64,000 bases of DNA from Reyranella sp. (GTDB lineage: Bacteria; Pseudomonadota; Alphaproteobacteria; Reyranellales; Reyranellaceae): positions 17,841 through 81,840 of the forward strand of contig NZ_JAUSBN010000030.1 of NCBI RefSeq assembly GCF_030651995.1, given 5' to 3'. A program made the position numbers and the translations under genes. Below are positions 63,836 through 64,000 of this stretch, piece by piece; the stretch's first letter is position 1, and each line of letters begins with the position of its first letter. Under the pieces are notes generated by a model. That model saw only the letters and a program-made list of their open reading frames with translations, was not told the origin of the DNA and searched no databases.

Positions 63836-64000
63836 GTTCAGTTCTAATCCAAATGAACTCCGTCGTCTCGACCGGAGCCTCGCGCAGCGCGGCGGAGTGG
63901 AGCAACTGTATTGTTTAGAGCAGGGTGAATCGAGCCGGCTTTAAGCGAGAGCGTGCCTGTTTGGGTCCCATTTCTCGCCGCGCTGGAGCATGGTGTTTAG
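63836..64000. other. Window end, no feature
   Basis: The last 165 bases hold no convincing gene start or terminator. Short frames are present but unsupported. Confidence 0.4.

Overview
The window looks like chromosome from a GC-rich alphaproteobacterium carrying a decayed integrative and conjugative element (ICE). Evidence for the class is a ChvI/ChvG-like two-component pair, a RibH2-type lumazine synthase behind an FMN riboswitch, a hut cluster of the HutF type, Bug-type solute receptors, P4-type integrase biology, and a long palindromic intergenic repeat of the kind seen in Bradyrhizobium/Reyranella relatives. Genus is a guess (Reyranella-like).

Region 1-3210 is gene-poor and damaged: the C-terminal part of a B12-binding radical SAM protein that enters from outside the window, a small proline-rich secreted protein, a frameshifted remnant with a regulatory-fold domain, two copies of a 38-nt dispersed repeat, and a frameshifted, truncated IS481-family transposase.

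Region 3211-28468 is the ICE. A LysR regulator faces a minus-strand mating-pair module (DUF2274, trbI, trbG, trbF, trbL, trbJ, trbE). trbE has lost its 5' part and is joined, near 10,985-11,005, to the 5' part of a strawberry-notch-family gene that has lost its 3' part. The simplest reading is one internal deletion that removed trbD, trbC, trbB, traG and whatever lay beyond, so the element should not transfer itself. A ParB-like gene with its own terminator follows. The cargo lies between parB and the integrase: a five-gene, translationally coupled plus-strand operon (ribbon-helix-helix protein, zinc-ribbon DNA methylase, N6-adenine methylase with NPPY, 1084-residue methylase with NPPW and a nuclease-like N-terminus, PLD-family nuclease), facing an 872-residue RloC-like ATPase with a zinc-hook CxxC and a putative RNase tail. 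It fits no defence system I can name and is the best candidate here for an undescribed one. A small excisionase-like gene, a P4-type tyrosine integrase and tRNA-Thr(CGT) mark the right end of the element.

Region 28469-64000 is ordinary host chromosome: an LctP-type permease and two small secreted proteins with local duplications; a beta-hydroxyacid dehydrogenase, GST-like protein and Bug receptor; a lactonase-like MBL protein; a GSCFA plus SGNH-like gene pair that looks inserted; riboflavin gene ribH2 under an FMN riboswitch; a peptide-type ABC binding protein; an FprA-like reductase; queF-queG; the histidine utilisation genes hutIHU (minus) diverging from hutFC (plus); a carbamoylase-type amidase; two GMC oxidoreductases; pepN; a lipoprotein followed by a ChvI/ChvG-like pair; panB; and an alpha/beta hydrolase. 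No rRNA and no CRISPR array were seen.
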